64,000 nt of DNA, taken from positions 58,528,602 to 58,592,601 of the forward strand of contig JANJXV010000013.1 in NCBI GenBank assembly GCA_024803745.1, read 5' to 3'. The translations under genes were made by a program, and so were the position numbers. The notes beneath the pieces are model-generated. The model made no database searches, was not told the origin of the DNA, and saw only the letters and a program-made list of their open reading frames with translations. Positions 40,952-52,214 of the stretch are shown here, piece by piece. Position 1 is the first letter of the stretch; every line of letters begins with the position of its first letter. The stretch comes from Megascapheus bottae (Eukaryota; Chordata; Mammalia; Rodentia; Geomyidae).

Positions 40952-43900
40952 TCAGGCTCTGTTTGATGAGTGTGGCTCCTGGTCTTTCTCTTCATAGACT
41001 TCTAGAGACTTAGGACTGGCCTGTTGGAAATTAGGGTCCAGGGTGGGTTTTCTTTCTTTTTTGGGGTCGGTCGTGGGCCTTGAACTCTGGGCCTGGGTGC
41101 TGTCCCTGAGCTCTTCAGCTCAAGGCTAGTGCCTTACTCCTTTAGCCACAGTACCACTTCTGGTTTCCTGGTAGTTAATTGGAGATAAGAGTCTCACGGA
41201 CTTTAGTGCCTGGGCTGGGTTTGAACCATGACCCTCAGCCTCCTGAGTAGCTAGGATTATAGGTGTGAGCCATTGTGCCTGGCCAGGGTGTTTTTTTTTT
41301 TCATACATGTTCCCTTCCCAGCCTTCTCTGACAAAAAAGATTGTTTCTAGTCTATATTTTTGCATTGGCTATGTCCTCTGCTTGGATGCTCTTGCTCAAG
41401 ATCATCCTCTTAGAATCCCCAGTACCCTTTTTGCTCTCCTCCCCTACCCCCCACAGGAACTATCTCTGCCTTCTGCCATCTACTTCCAGGACTCACCGCC
41501 TTTTGTGAGGTGGCCCCCTCTTGCATGCTCTGGGCTTGAGCAAGGATCTGAGGCCCATGCTTTTCCAAGGCCTCCTTCAGCCTAGTTATAAAGGTGTAAG
41601 AAGAGAAGAGATTCCAGGAGGAGCAGAAGGATGTTAAGAGAGAAACACACACACACACGTAGAGAAGGAGAGAAGGCAGTCCTCATCCTCCTTCCTAGGA
41701 TGGGGGTAGGCTCAAGGGTTCCATGCCCACCTTTGCCTTGTCTGCTGCAGCTGCTGGCACCTCTGCTGCAGTTGTTGATGTTGCTGAGCTGCAGCCTCCA
41801 GGAGATCCTCAGCTTTCCTGTTATTCTCCTTAAACATTTCCCTAAGGGTAGGCTGGGGTTAGTATCAGCCAATCCCTCCTCCTCCCCCTACCCTTGCATC
41901 TTACAGTGCTGCCGCTGCCTCCTGGCTTCGGAGGAAGAGTCCCTCAGTGAGGGTGGAAGGTCCCTCAGGACCACACAGAGAGAACAGATGAGACTTAGTA
42001 TCGTCCAGCTTCACCTCAACCAGCTCCTCTGCAGAAGGAAGAGGTAAACAGGGCAGGCAATGGCAGGGCAGGCCTGGGTCACCTTCCTGCCTTGGCCTTA
42101 CCTTGTCTTTTTGTCAGTCATGGGATTTGAACTCTGGGCCTGAGCACTGTCCCTGAGCTCTTCAGCTCAAGGCTAGTTCTCTACCACTTTGACCCACAGC
42201 ACTATTTCTGGTTTTTTGGTGGTTAATTGGAGATAAGAGTCTCATGGACGTTAATGCCTGGACTGGCTCTGAACCATGATCCTCGGATCTCAGCCTCCTG
42301 AGTAGCTAGGATTACAGACATGAGCCACCACACTTGGCTTGGCCTTACCTTCTTTTAGCACTTGCTCCTTTTTGCTGTCCAGGGCACAAATATCCCTTGC
42401 TAGATGCTCTGGATTCTGAGGAGGACAAAACCAAAGTCTGTCCATACTTTTGAGCTTCCCTATACCTCTGAGAAGCATGCCTGGCTCTGGTCATTTGATA
42501 CCTCATTTCACATTTCCTAAGACCCTGGCTCCTCTGTGCACAGCAGCCAAGGCCCAGCCTTAGGGTGTTTTTACTGAATATTCCTACCACCTCCATGAAC
42601 ATCTCATGTGAGAAATAGCTGCTGTGCCAAGTATTTACCATATAAAAATAAAAAACTTGAGCTGGGCATTTGGCTTAGTGGTAGAGTGCTTGCCTAGCAT
42701 GCACGAAGACCCAGGTTCGATTCCTCAGTACCATATATATAGAAAAAAGCCGGAAGTGGTGCTGAGACTCAAGTGGTAGAGCTCTAGCCTTGAGAAAGTC
42801 CAAGGACAGTGCTCAGGCCCTGAGCCCAAGCCCAGGACTGGCAAAAAAATAAAAAATAAAAAACTTGTACAACTCTGGCTATTACCTGGAGATTCCTTCA
42901 TCAGCATGACACTGCAGTTCCTTTTTTCCTCCCCTCCCTGTGATGGCCTATTTACTATTAATCCTCTTCCCGAATGACATGGATCTTCTGTTTCTTTGGT
43001 AACTGAAAGTTCCCAAGGCAAACACTGGTCACTTTATTTCCTGCTATCTACCATTTGCCTGTGACAATCCCATCACATTCATGAATGTTCTGGATAGGTA
43101 GCTCCAACCTTGGTGTTATCAGGGTTCCTCCTGACCACTGAATGAACACACAAGGCCATAGAGATGCATGTTCAGACACCAAACAGGAGAATGAATTCAG
43201 GGTGATAGTGATGATAGGTGACTAAGGCTTGTAAATGGACAAGATGTGGTAAATAAGACAATATGGGAGTTAGGGGGCTTGGATTTGAATGACTCACATG
43301 AAATTCCCAGAGGTCCTTGTGTTGCTCCATCAGAGTCTCCAGCTGTTGCTCAAAGTCTAACCTGGTGGCCAACCACACAGGCATGAGGGCTATGAGCTGG
43401 CAGCCTGGCCTGGGCAGGGCCTCTTCATGCACAGCTCTCAGGGACTTTACTCATACCCTTTGTTCTATGAAAAGCACCTTTACTCCCCTGCCCCTGCCCC
43501 TGCCCCTCCAGGGCTCAGCTTTTTAAAAAATACATCTTCAATTGTTTTTGCAGCCCCCAGCCTCCTATACTGGAGTTTACCTCAGCTGCCTCTGTTTGTT
43601 CTTCTCTTCCTCAATCTGGAAGTTCAGAGAAGAAATCCTGTCCTTGCATTCTTGCAATAAGGTGTGTTTCCTGGGAAGAAGGGCAGTCCTCAGACATTCT
43701 CGGACTGACTCTCTTGGAAAGGTGTTAGTGGTTTCTTTTCTATTCCTTGCTATTTTAGAACCATGTCTGTAACATGGTGGGAGGGGTGACAGAAGGACTT
43801 ACCCCAGTATTGTGAAGATTTGGGTAACCAATATGGACATAGTCTCTTACCTCTGAGCCTCATTTTCCTTTCCTTGGCAATGCAGCTGATGGATTCTCAG

Positions 43901-45844
43901 TGTTTCTACAGAGAGAGCAATAGAGTCCTATATGTGCTGAACAAGGCATCTAGTTTGAGGAGACAGAACAGGGTCAGATCCAGATTGTGGACATCTGTCT
44001 GGGCTCTGACATTTCCCCAGTCTAGTGTAAGCCATAGAAGGGATGCAACCTCAGGAGGTTTCAAGGCCTTTCTCAACTATAGAAAGAGGGGCTTCCTGCA
44101 GGATAGAATAGGCAACAGTCTAAAGATGGAGGAACCCAAAATACCTTGGTTTTTGCTGAAGATCTCCTTTAGTCGTACTTTCTCTTCATGCACTGGCAAA
44201 TATGGTGAATGTTTAGTTATCAGAGATCACCTAAACACTGTTAGGGATAGTCACAGGAGACTAGGTACAGCCTTGACGCTAACCCAAACATGGACCCCTC
44301 TAGGTAAGCCTCTTCCCCTCGAGGTTTATACTCCTTTGTAAACACTAAGGATCTTTACATTTGTAAAGTATGGGTGAGGATACTATGTGATGCCCATTAG
44401 GGCTTGAAAGCAATGGGTCCATCAGAAAGTGCCATATGACCAGGCAGGGGCAGGGGGGTGTCTTTATGTAGGATAACTGGAGAAGGCATCTATGAGAAGG
44501 GGATATCTAAGCTTAGAGATGAATGGTGGTATGAGAAAGGAGAAATGTTATTTAAGAGAACACAGGAGCAGAAGTGCATGTATTTGGAGGGCTTTTCCAG
44601 AACACCACCACTAGGGGATGCAGAGATGGGAAGAAAAGGGGGCTGGAGAGATAGTAGGACACTTGACCATGATGAAGCTGCTCCGTATTTGAAATACTGG
44701 GCTAGGAAAGGCTTGAGACATTGCGGGGACCTCTAGTGAGCTCCATCTTGCTTACGTGAGTCCAGTTCCTTCTGCAGAGCATCCCAGACAGTCTGAGCCT
44801 CTCCCAGCTCTTCACTGGATTTCTTTTTTGCTTATCAAAGAGTAGAACAGACATTGTGTGAGTGAATTCTCTAGTTGCCTGCTTCCATTTTTCCCTTTCA
44901 AAAAATGGTATTTCACATTTTTTTTCTTCAAGTAAACCTGGTGAGGCTCAGGGTCCCCAGGATCTTCCTGTTGGTTCAAGTGGTAGCAAGTTCAAATTCA
45001 TAGATGAAAGACTATAATGGTAGAAGGGCCCTGTACTTGTATTTTGTGGCCTGCTATTATTATTTTGTAATTTTGAGGGTATTTTTGGTCAAGGGCTCCT
45101 GTATTTTCAGTTTGCATTGGATCTACAAGCAAAGCACACAAGGGTCCTAAATAATAGCCAGTCCCTTGATCTCACCTTGCTGAATTTCATTAATTCGGTT
45201 AATCAGGACCTCAATCTGTGGCTCTAGAGTTCCCGCTGCAGAGAGGAAAAGAGTTTGAAATGAATACAATAGTTCATATCTCTGCAGCTCCACACAAATC
45301 CACTGAGCGTCTCCTATGTACAGGTGATACATCATGGGCTCACAGTGGGGACTAATAGAAATGAGTTAAGTTGTGGTAACTTCATTCAAGGGAGATAAAG
45401 TGGGGCAAAGGTTTGAAGAGTGAAGGAGTAGGAATTGCTTCTTGGATATGGTGCCCCTCAAGTGAGGATTGCAGGCTCTGCAGCTCTCCGGGTGAAAGTG
45501 GGTGACAGTCAGTACAGAGGCCTGCCCTGGGGTGGGATTGAAGAGTACTGTTCAATCCAAGTGGGGTGGCCAGGATTTGGGGAAAATAAGTTTCTTATTC
45601 TGCTTATACTTCTGTAATTTTGAATCACTGCTATTTTCTGTTAAAAGAATTACAATTTAAAAGAAAGTGAAAGTTAAGGGAATAGCTTCCTGAGTCTCTG
45701 ACTTGTGAGGGCTGGAATTGAATCTACACCTGCCTGACCCCAAATCTCGGCAAGCCTCCTACACAGAGGAGACACAAGACTTTTCTGTAACTTTTTCACC
45801 ATTTCTATCAAATCTTCAATTTTCTGTGTGTACCATGTCCTGCC
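40952..45844 (-). CDS. SYCE1: SYCE1, synaptonemal complex central element protein 1 (first exon not found)
   Basis: SYCE1 is a meiosis-specific coiled-coil protein that, with SYCE3 and SIX6OS1, stabilises SYCP1 in the central element of the synaptonemal complex. Twelve minus-strand exons in transcript order are 45844-45781, 45235-45176, 44830-44756, 44192-44145, 43905-43851, 43670-43581, 43361-43298, 42415-42349, 42028-41905, 41841-41731, 41581-41497 and 41020-40952. All are flanked by AG and GT with agreeing phases and give 303 residues without a stop. Landmarks are [68 protein letters not shown] and a glutamine-rich [13 protein letters not shown]. The C-terminus [14 protein letters not shown]...SSNRA resembles mouse. 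AATAAA follows at 40889-40884. Only the N-terminal 25 or so residues are missing. The weakest donor is gtcttg after the first listed exon. Confidence 0.95.
41050..41285 (-). repeat. Type B SINE, reverse, in the last SYCE1 intron
   Basis: It lies in the final SYCE1 intron, in the same orientation as the gene, and ends at gtgagccattgtgcctggcc. Confidence 0.85.
42105..42345 (-). repeat. Type B SINE, reverse, in a SYCE1 intron
   Basis: It ends four bases before the donor of the exon at 42415-42349, so the splice site sits at the very edge of the SINE. Confidence 0.85.
42658..42848 (+). repeat. Type A SINE in a SYCE1 intron
   Basis: Near-consensus copy from gagctgggcatttggcttag to cccaggactggcaaaaaaa. 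Confidence 0.85.
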
Positions 45845-46125
45845 CTGTGGAACAAAACCAGACATTTCAAAACCCAACAGGGTAAAATTCCAAGGGAAGG
45901 AGTCAACATCCCTGGCTGGGACTGAGGTGAGTTGAAGGCATTATTCTAGTATAGTAGCCTTTCATCTTTGTCCTCAGGCAAATAGTAAGGGATGAGCTTG
46001 GCCCTTCCCTGGTCAACCTTTCCTATGTTATACAATGTTACCACTGATACCACCCTTCATAAAACTCAGGGCAGTGGCAGGTGTTGTGGTCAAATTGGAA
46101 TCAGCATTCACAAAGTGATAATGTA

Positions 46126-46330
46126 TATATGGATATGGTGGTACTTTCCTTTAAGCTTTCAATCCCAGTTCTCAGGACACTAAGGCAGGAGGATGGAGAA
46201 GAGCAAGAAAAGCCAATATGGTGAGACTCAGTCTCAAAAATACTAATGGTTTGAGATGTAGCTCAGCAAAACACAGTTCTTGCCTACCATGTGCCAGTCC
46301 CTAGGTTCAAACAATTAGCATAAGAAAAAA
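46126..46330 (+). repeat. Old B1 + ID composite SINE (B1-dID-like)
   Basis: A B1-like monomer (cactaaggcaggaggatgg, gagactcagtctcaaaa) is followed directly by an ID-like tRNA unit (gagatgtagctcagcaaaac, cctaggttcaaac). This order matches the B1-dID SINEs of squirrel-related rodents and is distinct from types A and B. Confidence 0.6.
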
Positions 46331-46354
46331 AGAGATTATTATAAAAGAAATAAA

Positions 46355-46547
46355 ACTGGGCCAGGAGTGTGGCCTAGTGGTAGAGTGCTTGCCTAGCATG
46401 CATGAAGCCCTGGGTTTGATTCTTGGTACTACATACACTGAAAAAGCCAAAGTGGTACTGTGGCTCAAGTGGTAGGATGCTTGCCTTGAGAAATCTCAAG
46501 GACAGTGCCCAGTGCCCTGAGTTCAAGCCCCAGGACTGGCAAAAAAA
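46355..46547 (+). repeat. Type A SINE
   Basis: Runs from gggccaggagtgtggcc to ggactggcaaaaaaaaa, followed by an unusual mixed A/C low-complexity tail to about 46615. Confidence 0.85.
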
Positions 46548-46796
46548 AATAAAAAAACAACCCCCCCCAAAACCTCACAAAACACCCTCCCAAAAAACAA
46601 AAACAAAAACAAAACTGAAAATCACTTGAGAGTCACCATACTGGCAGGTGACATCAATCAGGAATTTCTACAAAGTCTACACAAACACAAGAACTAGTAA
46701 CAAAATATAATCAACTATGGTTATTCACACACATAGCTTTCACATGTATAACTAATGTTAACAACCATGATGCCTCCACTTAAGATATTCACTGGT

Positions 46797-47056
46797 GGGC
46801 CAGGAGCGCAGCCTGGTAGTAGAGTGCTTGCCTAGTATGCACAAAGCGCTAGGATCGATTCCTCAGTACCACATACACAGAAAAAGCCGGAAGTGTGGCT
46901 CAAGTCGGCCTGGGCAAGAAAGTCCATGAGACTGTTATCTCCAATTAACCATCAAAAGCCAGAAGTGGAGTTGTGGCATAAGTGGTAGAGTGCTGGCTTC
47001 CACACAAAAGCTCAAAGTCCAGGTAGAGTTCAAGCCCCAGGACCAGTACCAAAAAG
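46797..47056 (+). repeat. Truncated type A fused to the distal half of a type B SINE
   Basis: The tRNA-like half ends at ggaagtgtggctcaagt (about 46905), and the sequence continues as the middle and right part of type B (cctgggcaagaaagtccatg). It is either a recombinant or a deletion between neighbours. Confidence 0.7.
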
Positions 47057-47940
47057 AAAAAAGAAGAAAAAAAAGACTGTAATTATTAAGAGCTTGCTGA
47101 AAATGATACTAATATTTATTAAAGTGTATGATCTAAATTCAGGGGAATTCAGGGATAGAACAACATAGTGAATGGCACATGAGGGTATATTTACCAACTT
47201 CAGGACTGAGAAGTCATGTAGGAAAGACAACTGTTGAACAAATGAATTTTAAGGGGAAAGGGTTGGAGAAAAGAAGGTACCAAAGGAAAATCTGCAATTG
47301 GATATTGGAGGAAAAAAGTTTTTAAAAAATTTACTGTCACAATCTACAAAATTCATAATTTGCCTGGATATTTGATGCAATAAATTATTGCTGCTACTAT
47401 ATAAATGGGGCGATGATATCACTTTTCTGAAGAGAGTCTAGAGACATATATAGAAATATTTATGGATAATTATCATGTCTGAGATGTTTTATAATGAAAT
47501 AGAGTGGATGGTAAAGAATAAAATGATTTGTCAATAGGTGGAGCTATGAAAGCTAGGCCACTATAGCTTGTTCTCTACTTTATATATGCTTAAATATGTC
47601 AATGGAGAGAAGGCAAATAATTTTCCTACAAAGACACTGGTGCTGCTGGCTGATCATTTTGGTGCATGCAAGCTGAAGAGGGATCTTCTCAGCTCCTGCT
47701 CTCTCTGGCCTTGCAGGACTGGGGGTATGGTAGAAGGGGGGAGTCTTTTCCTTGCAGGGCTCTGACTCTGGATGCTTCTCTCTTGGAGTGAGTGAGTGTG
47801 TGTGTGTGTGTGTGTATGTCCTTCCCTGCAGGACTCTGACCCTTGGTGACTCTCTCGGAGTTCCCCTTCCTGAAGGACTCACTGATCTGGATGCCTCCCT
47901 CCTGGAGTTCTCCCTCCCTGGGGACTCACTGACATAGCCA

Positions 47941-48900
47941 TCTCCCCCAGAGGTCTCCTTCCCTGGAGACTCTGGCCCAGGACGCCTCCCTCCTGGAGGT
48001 CTCCTTCCCTGGGGACACTGGCCCAGGACGCCTCCCTCCTGGAGGTCTCCTTCCCTGGGGACTCACCTAGGACGCCTCCCTCCTGGAGGTCTCCTTCCCT
48101 GGGGACTCACCTAGGACGCCTCCCTCCTGGAGGTCTCCTTCCCTGGGAACTCGCCCAGGACGCCTCCCTCCTGGAGGTCTCCTTCCCTGGGGACTCACCT
48201 AGGACGCCTCCCTCCTGGAGGTCTCCTTCCCTGGGGACACTGGCCCAGGACGCCTCCCTCCTGGAGGTCTCCTTCCCTGGGGACACTGGCCCAGGACGCC
48301 TCCCTCCTGGAGGTCTCCTTCCCTGGGGACTCTGGCCCAGGACGCCTCCCTCCTGGAGGTCTCCTTCCCTGGGGACACTGGCCCAGGACGCCTCCCTCCT
48401 GGAGGTCTCCTTCCCTGGGGACTCTGGCCCAGGACGCCTCCCTCCTGGAGGTCTCCTTCCCTGGGGACTCACCTAGGACGCCTCCCTCCTGGAGGTCTCC
48501 TTCCCTGGGGACTCTGGCCCAGGACGCCTCCCTCCTGGAGGTCTCCTTCCCTGGGAACTCGCCCAGGACGCCTCCCTCCTGGAGGTCTCCTTCCCTGGGA
48601 ACTCGCCCAGGACGCCTCCCTCCTGGAGGTCTCCTTCCCTGGGGACTCACCTAGGACGCCTCCCTCCTGGAGGTCTCCTTCCCTGGGGACACTGGCCCAG
48701 GACGCCTCCCTCCTGGAGGTCTCCTTCCCTGGGAACTCGCCCAGGACGCCTCCCTCCTGGAGGTCTCCTTCCCTGGGAACTCGCCCAGGACGCCTCCCTC
48801 CTGGAGGTCTCCTTCCCTGGGGACTCACCTAGGACGCCTCCCTCCTGGAGGTCTCCTTCCCTGGGAACTCGCCCAGGACGCCTCCCTCAGGGCGCTCCTT
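47941..48900 (+). repeat. Minisatellite 1: 45-47 bp unit, about 21 copies
   Basis: The core ggacgcctccctcctgg followed by aggtctccttccctggg repeats with little divergence. Units differ mainly in the spacer (actctggcccagg, actcacctagg, aactcgcccagg), which makes them 45 or 47 bp. Spacer types are interspersed. Diverged relatives extend left to about 47750 and reappear at 51200-51320. The minus-strand open frames (…GRRPPGGRRPG…) are by-products: unit lengths mix frames and there is no start context. Confidence 0.95.
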
Positions 48901-49345
48901 CCCCAGGCTCTCCTTCCCTGGGGATTCCTTCTCCAGGGGAGGCTGGACTCGCCTTCCGGGGCGGCACCTGTCCTTCAGGCCACTGTCAGCTCGCTGAGGC
49001 CACAGGGGAGAGCACAGACCCCACCACAAGGTGCAGAGGCCCCGCCGCGCGGCCCTGCATCGCCCGCCCCCCCCCCCCCCAAACAGGGCCAGGCCGGCGA
49101 CGTGGCGGCCACGCCTGGAGCCTAGCACGGGAGGCCCAGAGCTCGTCCAGCCCATGCCCAGCACGGCGGCTACCTCCGCCGATCTCGAGCCACTCAGGTG
49201 GGTCTGCAGCTCCGGGCCTGGCGGCCATGTCTCCTCCAGCCGCTGCGGGCCGTTAGCCCAAGTGGGGGTTAGGAGCGGGCAGGGCGGCCACTGCGCACGC
49301 GCAGAGCCAGCACCCCCCCCCCCCCCCCCCCCCCCGGGCTGGAGA
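48900..49345. promoter_or_regulatory. CpG-rich island between two minisatellites
   Basis: This stretch is rich in CpG (ccgccgcgcggcc, ccggcgacgtggcggccacg, tgcgcacgcgcag) and contains poly-C runs at about 49069-49082 and 49313-49335. A minus-strand ATG at 49228 opens MAARPGAADPPEWLEIGG followed by a GT (ggaggtagcc). That could be a first exon, perhaps SYCE1's, but its phase does not fit the first SYCE1 exon found. Promoter activity is inferred. Confidence 0.5.
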
Positions 49346-49349
49346 CAGT

Positions 49350-50470
49350 GCGGCCTCCAGTCAGGTTCACAGTGGAGCAGGTCGACGTGCAGGGCCTCCA
49401 GTCAGGTTCACAGTGGAGCAGGTCGACGTGCAGGGCCTCCAGTCAGGTTCACAGTGGAGCAGGTCGACGTGCAGGGCCTCCAGTCAGGTTCACAGTGGAG
49501 CAGGCAGACCTGCAGGGCCTCCAGTCAGGTTCACAGTGGAGCAGGCAGACCTGCAGGGCCTCCAGTTAGGTTCACAGTGGAGCAGGCAGACCTGCAGGGC
49601 CTCCAGTCAGGTTCACAGTGGAGCAGGCAGACCTGCAGGGCCTCCAGTTAGGTTCACAGTGGAGCAGGCAGTTGTCCAAACCTCCAGTTAGGTTCACCAG
49701 TGGAGCAGGCAGCCGTGCAGGGCCTCCAGTTAGGTTCACCAGCGGAGCAGGCAGCCGTGCAGGCCCTCCAGTCAGGTTCACCAGTGGAGCAGGCAGCCGT
49801 CCAGGGCCTCCAGTTAGGTTCACAGTGGAGCAGGCAGCCGTGCAGGCCTCCAGTTAGGTTCACCAGTGGAGCAGGCAGCCGTGCAGGGCCTCCAGTTAGG
49901 TTCACCAGTGGAGCAGGCAGCCGTGCAGGCCTCCAGTTAGGTTCACCAGTGGAGCAGGCAGCCGTGCAGGCCTCCAGTTAGGTTCACCAGTGGAGCAGGC
50001 AGCCGTGCAGGCCTCCAGTTAGGTTCACAGTGGAGCAGGCAGCCGTGCAGGCCTCCAGTTAGGGTTCACTAGTAGAGCAGGCAGCCGTGCAGGCCTCCAG
50101 TTAGGTTCACCAGTGGAGCAGGCAGCCGTGCAGGGCCTCCAGTTAGGTTCACCAGTGGAGCAGGCAGCCGTGCAGGGCCTCCAGTTAGGTTCACCAGTGG
50201 AGCAGGCAGCCGTGCAGGCCCTCCAGTTAGGTTCACCAGCGGAGCAGGCAGCCGTGCAGGCCCTCCAGTTAGGTTCACCAGTGGAGCAGACAGCCGTGCA
50301 GGGCCTCCAGTTAGGTTCACAGTGGAGCAGGCAGCCGTGCAGGGCCTCCAGTTAGGTTCACAGTGGAGCAGGCAGTTGTCCAGGCCCTCCAGTTAGGGTT
50401 CACTAGCAGAGCAGGCAGCCGTCCAGGCTCCAGTTAGGGTTCACTAGTGGAGCAGGCAGCCGTCCACTGA
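49350..50470 (+). repeat. Minisatellite 2: 41-43 bp unit, about 28 copies
   Basis: The unit is cctccagttaggttcacc followed by agtggagcaggcagccgtgcagg. The left third uses variants with cagtcaggttcacag and gtcgacgtgcaggg or gcagacctgcaggg. The right two thirds use ttaggttcaccag with gcagccgtgcagg. The change is gradual, showing a directional variant gradient. The array ends at the more diverged tcaggctcacactcc. Confidence 0.95.
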
Positions 50471-51426
50471 GTCAGGCTCACACTCCACGACTAGGCTGTG
50501 GTGAGTGTGCTCGTCTGTGCTGTTTGTGGTTTGAGTCCTTCCCTGCTGATGTCTTTTCACACACCTTGGGAGGATGTCCACTTCATAACATTAGGGCTAG
50601 GCTTAAGTGACTGACTTGCAGACGAGGCTGATAGCTCTAAACCCTGCTGGCTATGGTCTCCACTGTGTAGAAACCACCCTTGGGGCACTAAGTGTCCAGG
50701 GTGGAGCTCACTGCTCTGGGTATTAACTACTAGTGGCCCAGCACTGGACAGCTCCTGCAGTCTCCAATCTCTAGCAGTAGTGGACTGCCACAGGAGTAAG
50801 CAATAAGAAATATCTTCTATGGTTACAGCTTTGGTACAAACTCTGGGTGCTAGGTCCAAGGCAGGTTTCTAGATCTGAAGTCTAGAATGTTTGAAGCCTT
50901 GGCAACTCTGTGATCAAGTTCCACATTTTTTCTGTTCACCACATCACAACCCTTGTCTCTATCAGCTCTCTGTAACTCTTCAGCTGGAGACTTCTAGAAC
51001 TTTTCTTGCTGCTATCACTGTTGCTGTTGTGGCTGGGGAAGCTACTGCCACCTCTGTTACTGCAGTTCTTCAGTTGCTTCTATCATCCTTTCACATTACT
51101 GGCACAGCTCATTCTGTTGATGACAAACTAATTGTTGAAACTCCATAAATTATGCTAGGTGTTAGTAGGGGAAATGTGAAGTAGGTCTATCATTTCTACC
51201 TGGACACCTCCCCGAAGGGGGTTCTCCTTCCCTGGGCACTCACTGTTGTGGTAGATGCCTCCCCCAGTGGACTCCTGATCCCAGACGGATGCTTCCCCCA
51301 GGGGTCTTCTTCCCTGCGGACTGTACAATTTCCACATTGTAAACAACATTGTAGAGTTGGGTGTGGGAGCCGGGACCCTCACACATGCTAACCAGGTACT
51401 TATGAAGTTCAGTTCTACATTCTCAG
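50471..51426. other. Unassigned spacer
   Basis: Unique sequence with no exon or SINE that I recognise. Near 51200-51320 there are diverged relatives of minisatellite 1 (ttctccttccctgggcactc, gggtcttcttccctgcgg). Confidence 0.5.
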
Positions 51427-51512
51427 TTAGGAGAGTTGTTTGTATACATTGTGGGTACACAAAATTGGGAAGACATGGTAGGAGAATTCATCAAAACAGC
51501 AGATGTCTTACA
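51427..51512 (+). repeat. Duplicated block D1, left copy
   Basis: About 85 bp starting gttgtttgtatacattgtgg and passing gaattcatcaaaacagcag. It is almost identical to 58369-58432. Sequence just right of it (cccaattctaggtatttctg) resembles L1 ORF2, so D1 may be of LINE origin. Confidence 0.85.
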
Positions 51513-51699
51513 CTGTGACCCTGTCATCCCAATTCTAGGTATTTCTGCAATGATTGTGCTACTCCCAGTGCTAAATGACATGCGTAGAATGATCTTCAGT
51601 GCTTCAATGAGAAGGCAGACAAGAGAATATCAGTAGCAACCTGTGAAAATTGTCCACACAGAGCTGGAGTGGGACTCTGGGGTGCTGTCCCAAGTCCTA

Positions 51700-51816
51700 G
51701 GGTGCCCTCTGCTGTTTAAGTGGGAAATGTCAGGTGTGCCCTGTAAACACTGTGTGGAATGGTGTGGAAGTCATGCATCCATAGGGTATAGGGTTTTTTT
51801 TTCCCCTTAAATTCTT

Positions 51817-51851
<35 letters not shown>

Positions 51852-52170
51852 ACACTATTTACAGGGGCTGAATTCAGGGCTTGGGTGGTGTTCCTTGCCT
51901 TTTCACTTATGATGGTGCTGCACTATTTGAGCCCCTGCCCCTCGTCTGGCTTCATTTTGTCTAAACGTGTATATGTATGTGTGTGTTTTGTCTCTGTTTT
52001 CCAACATGCATATCATTTTTTAAGATTTCAGAGTATAATTCGGGAAAGCAGGGAAGCAGGAATAAGGTCAGACGAGGGAAGGAAGGAGGCAGGAAGGAAG
52101 AGGGAAAGTATAGCTATTTTCTCCTTTTTCATTCTTTTTTGCAGTTTATGAGGGAGCATGAAGCTCAACA
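51700..52170 (+). repeat. Duplicated block D2, left copy
   Basis: It starts gggtgccctctgctgtttaa and passes tgggaaatgtcagg, a (TG)n run (about 51818-51850), gatggtgctgcactatttga, ggcttcattttgtctaaac and gcagtttatgagggagcatg. It matches 62823-63275 along its length. Its left edge looks like a single half-unit of minisatellite 3. Confidence 0.9.
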
Positions 52171-52214
52171 CATGGCCTCAGCCACCCCAGACCCAGGCCC
52201 TGGGCCTGCCTAGA

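Larger units (their letters stand above)
45845..47940. other. SYCE1 upstream region / likely intron 1
   Basis: SINE-rich, AT-leaning sequence. I searched the minus strand for an N-terminal exon ending in phase 0 and found none. From about 47700 the sequence grades into diverged copies of the 45-47 bp minisatellite. Confidence 0.55.

Noticed and set aside
48107..49691. Open frames of 80-206 codons in minisatellites 1 and 2 (repeats such as GRRPPGGRRPG or GPPVRFTVEQ)
   Set aside because: They arise from tandem repetition. Unit lengths mix frames and frames are open on both strands.
47941..50470. Regular repeats that could suggest a CRISPR array
   Set aside because: The units are head-to-tail with no unique spacers and lie in a vertebrate gene region.
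49350..50470. CTCF motif in minisatellite 2 (caccagtggagcagg)
   Set aside because: Aligned to the core it fails at several fixed positions, so it is not a credible site.
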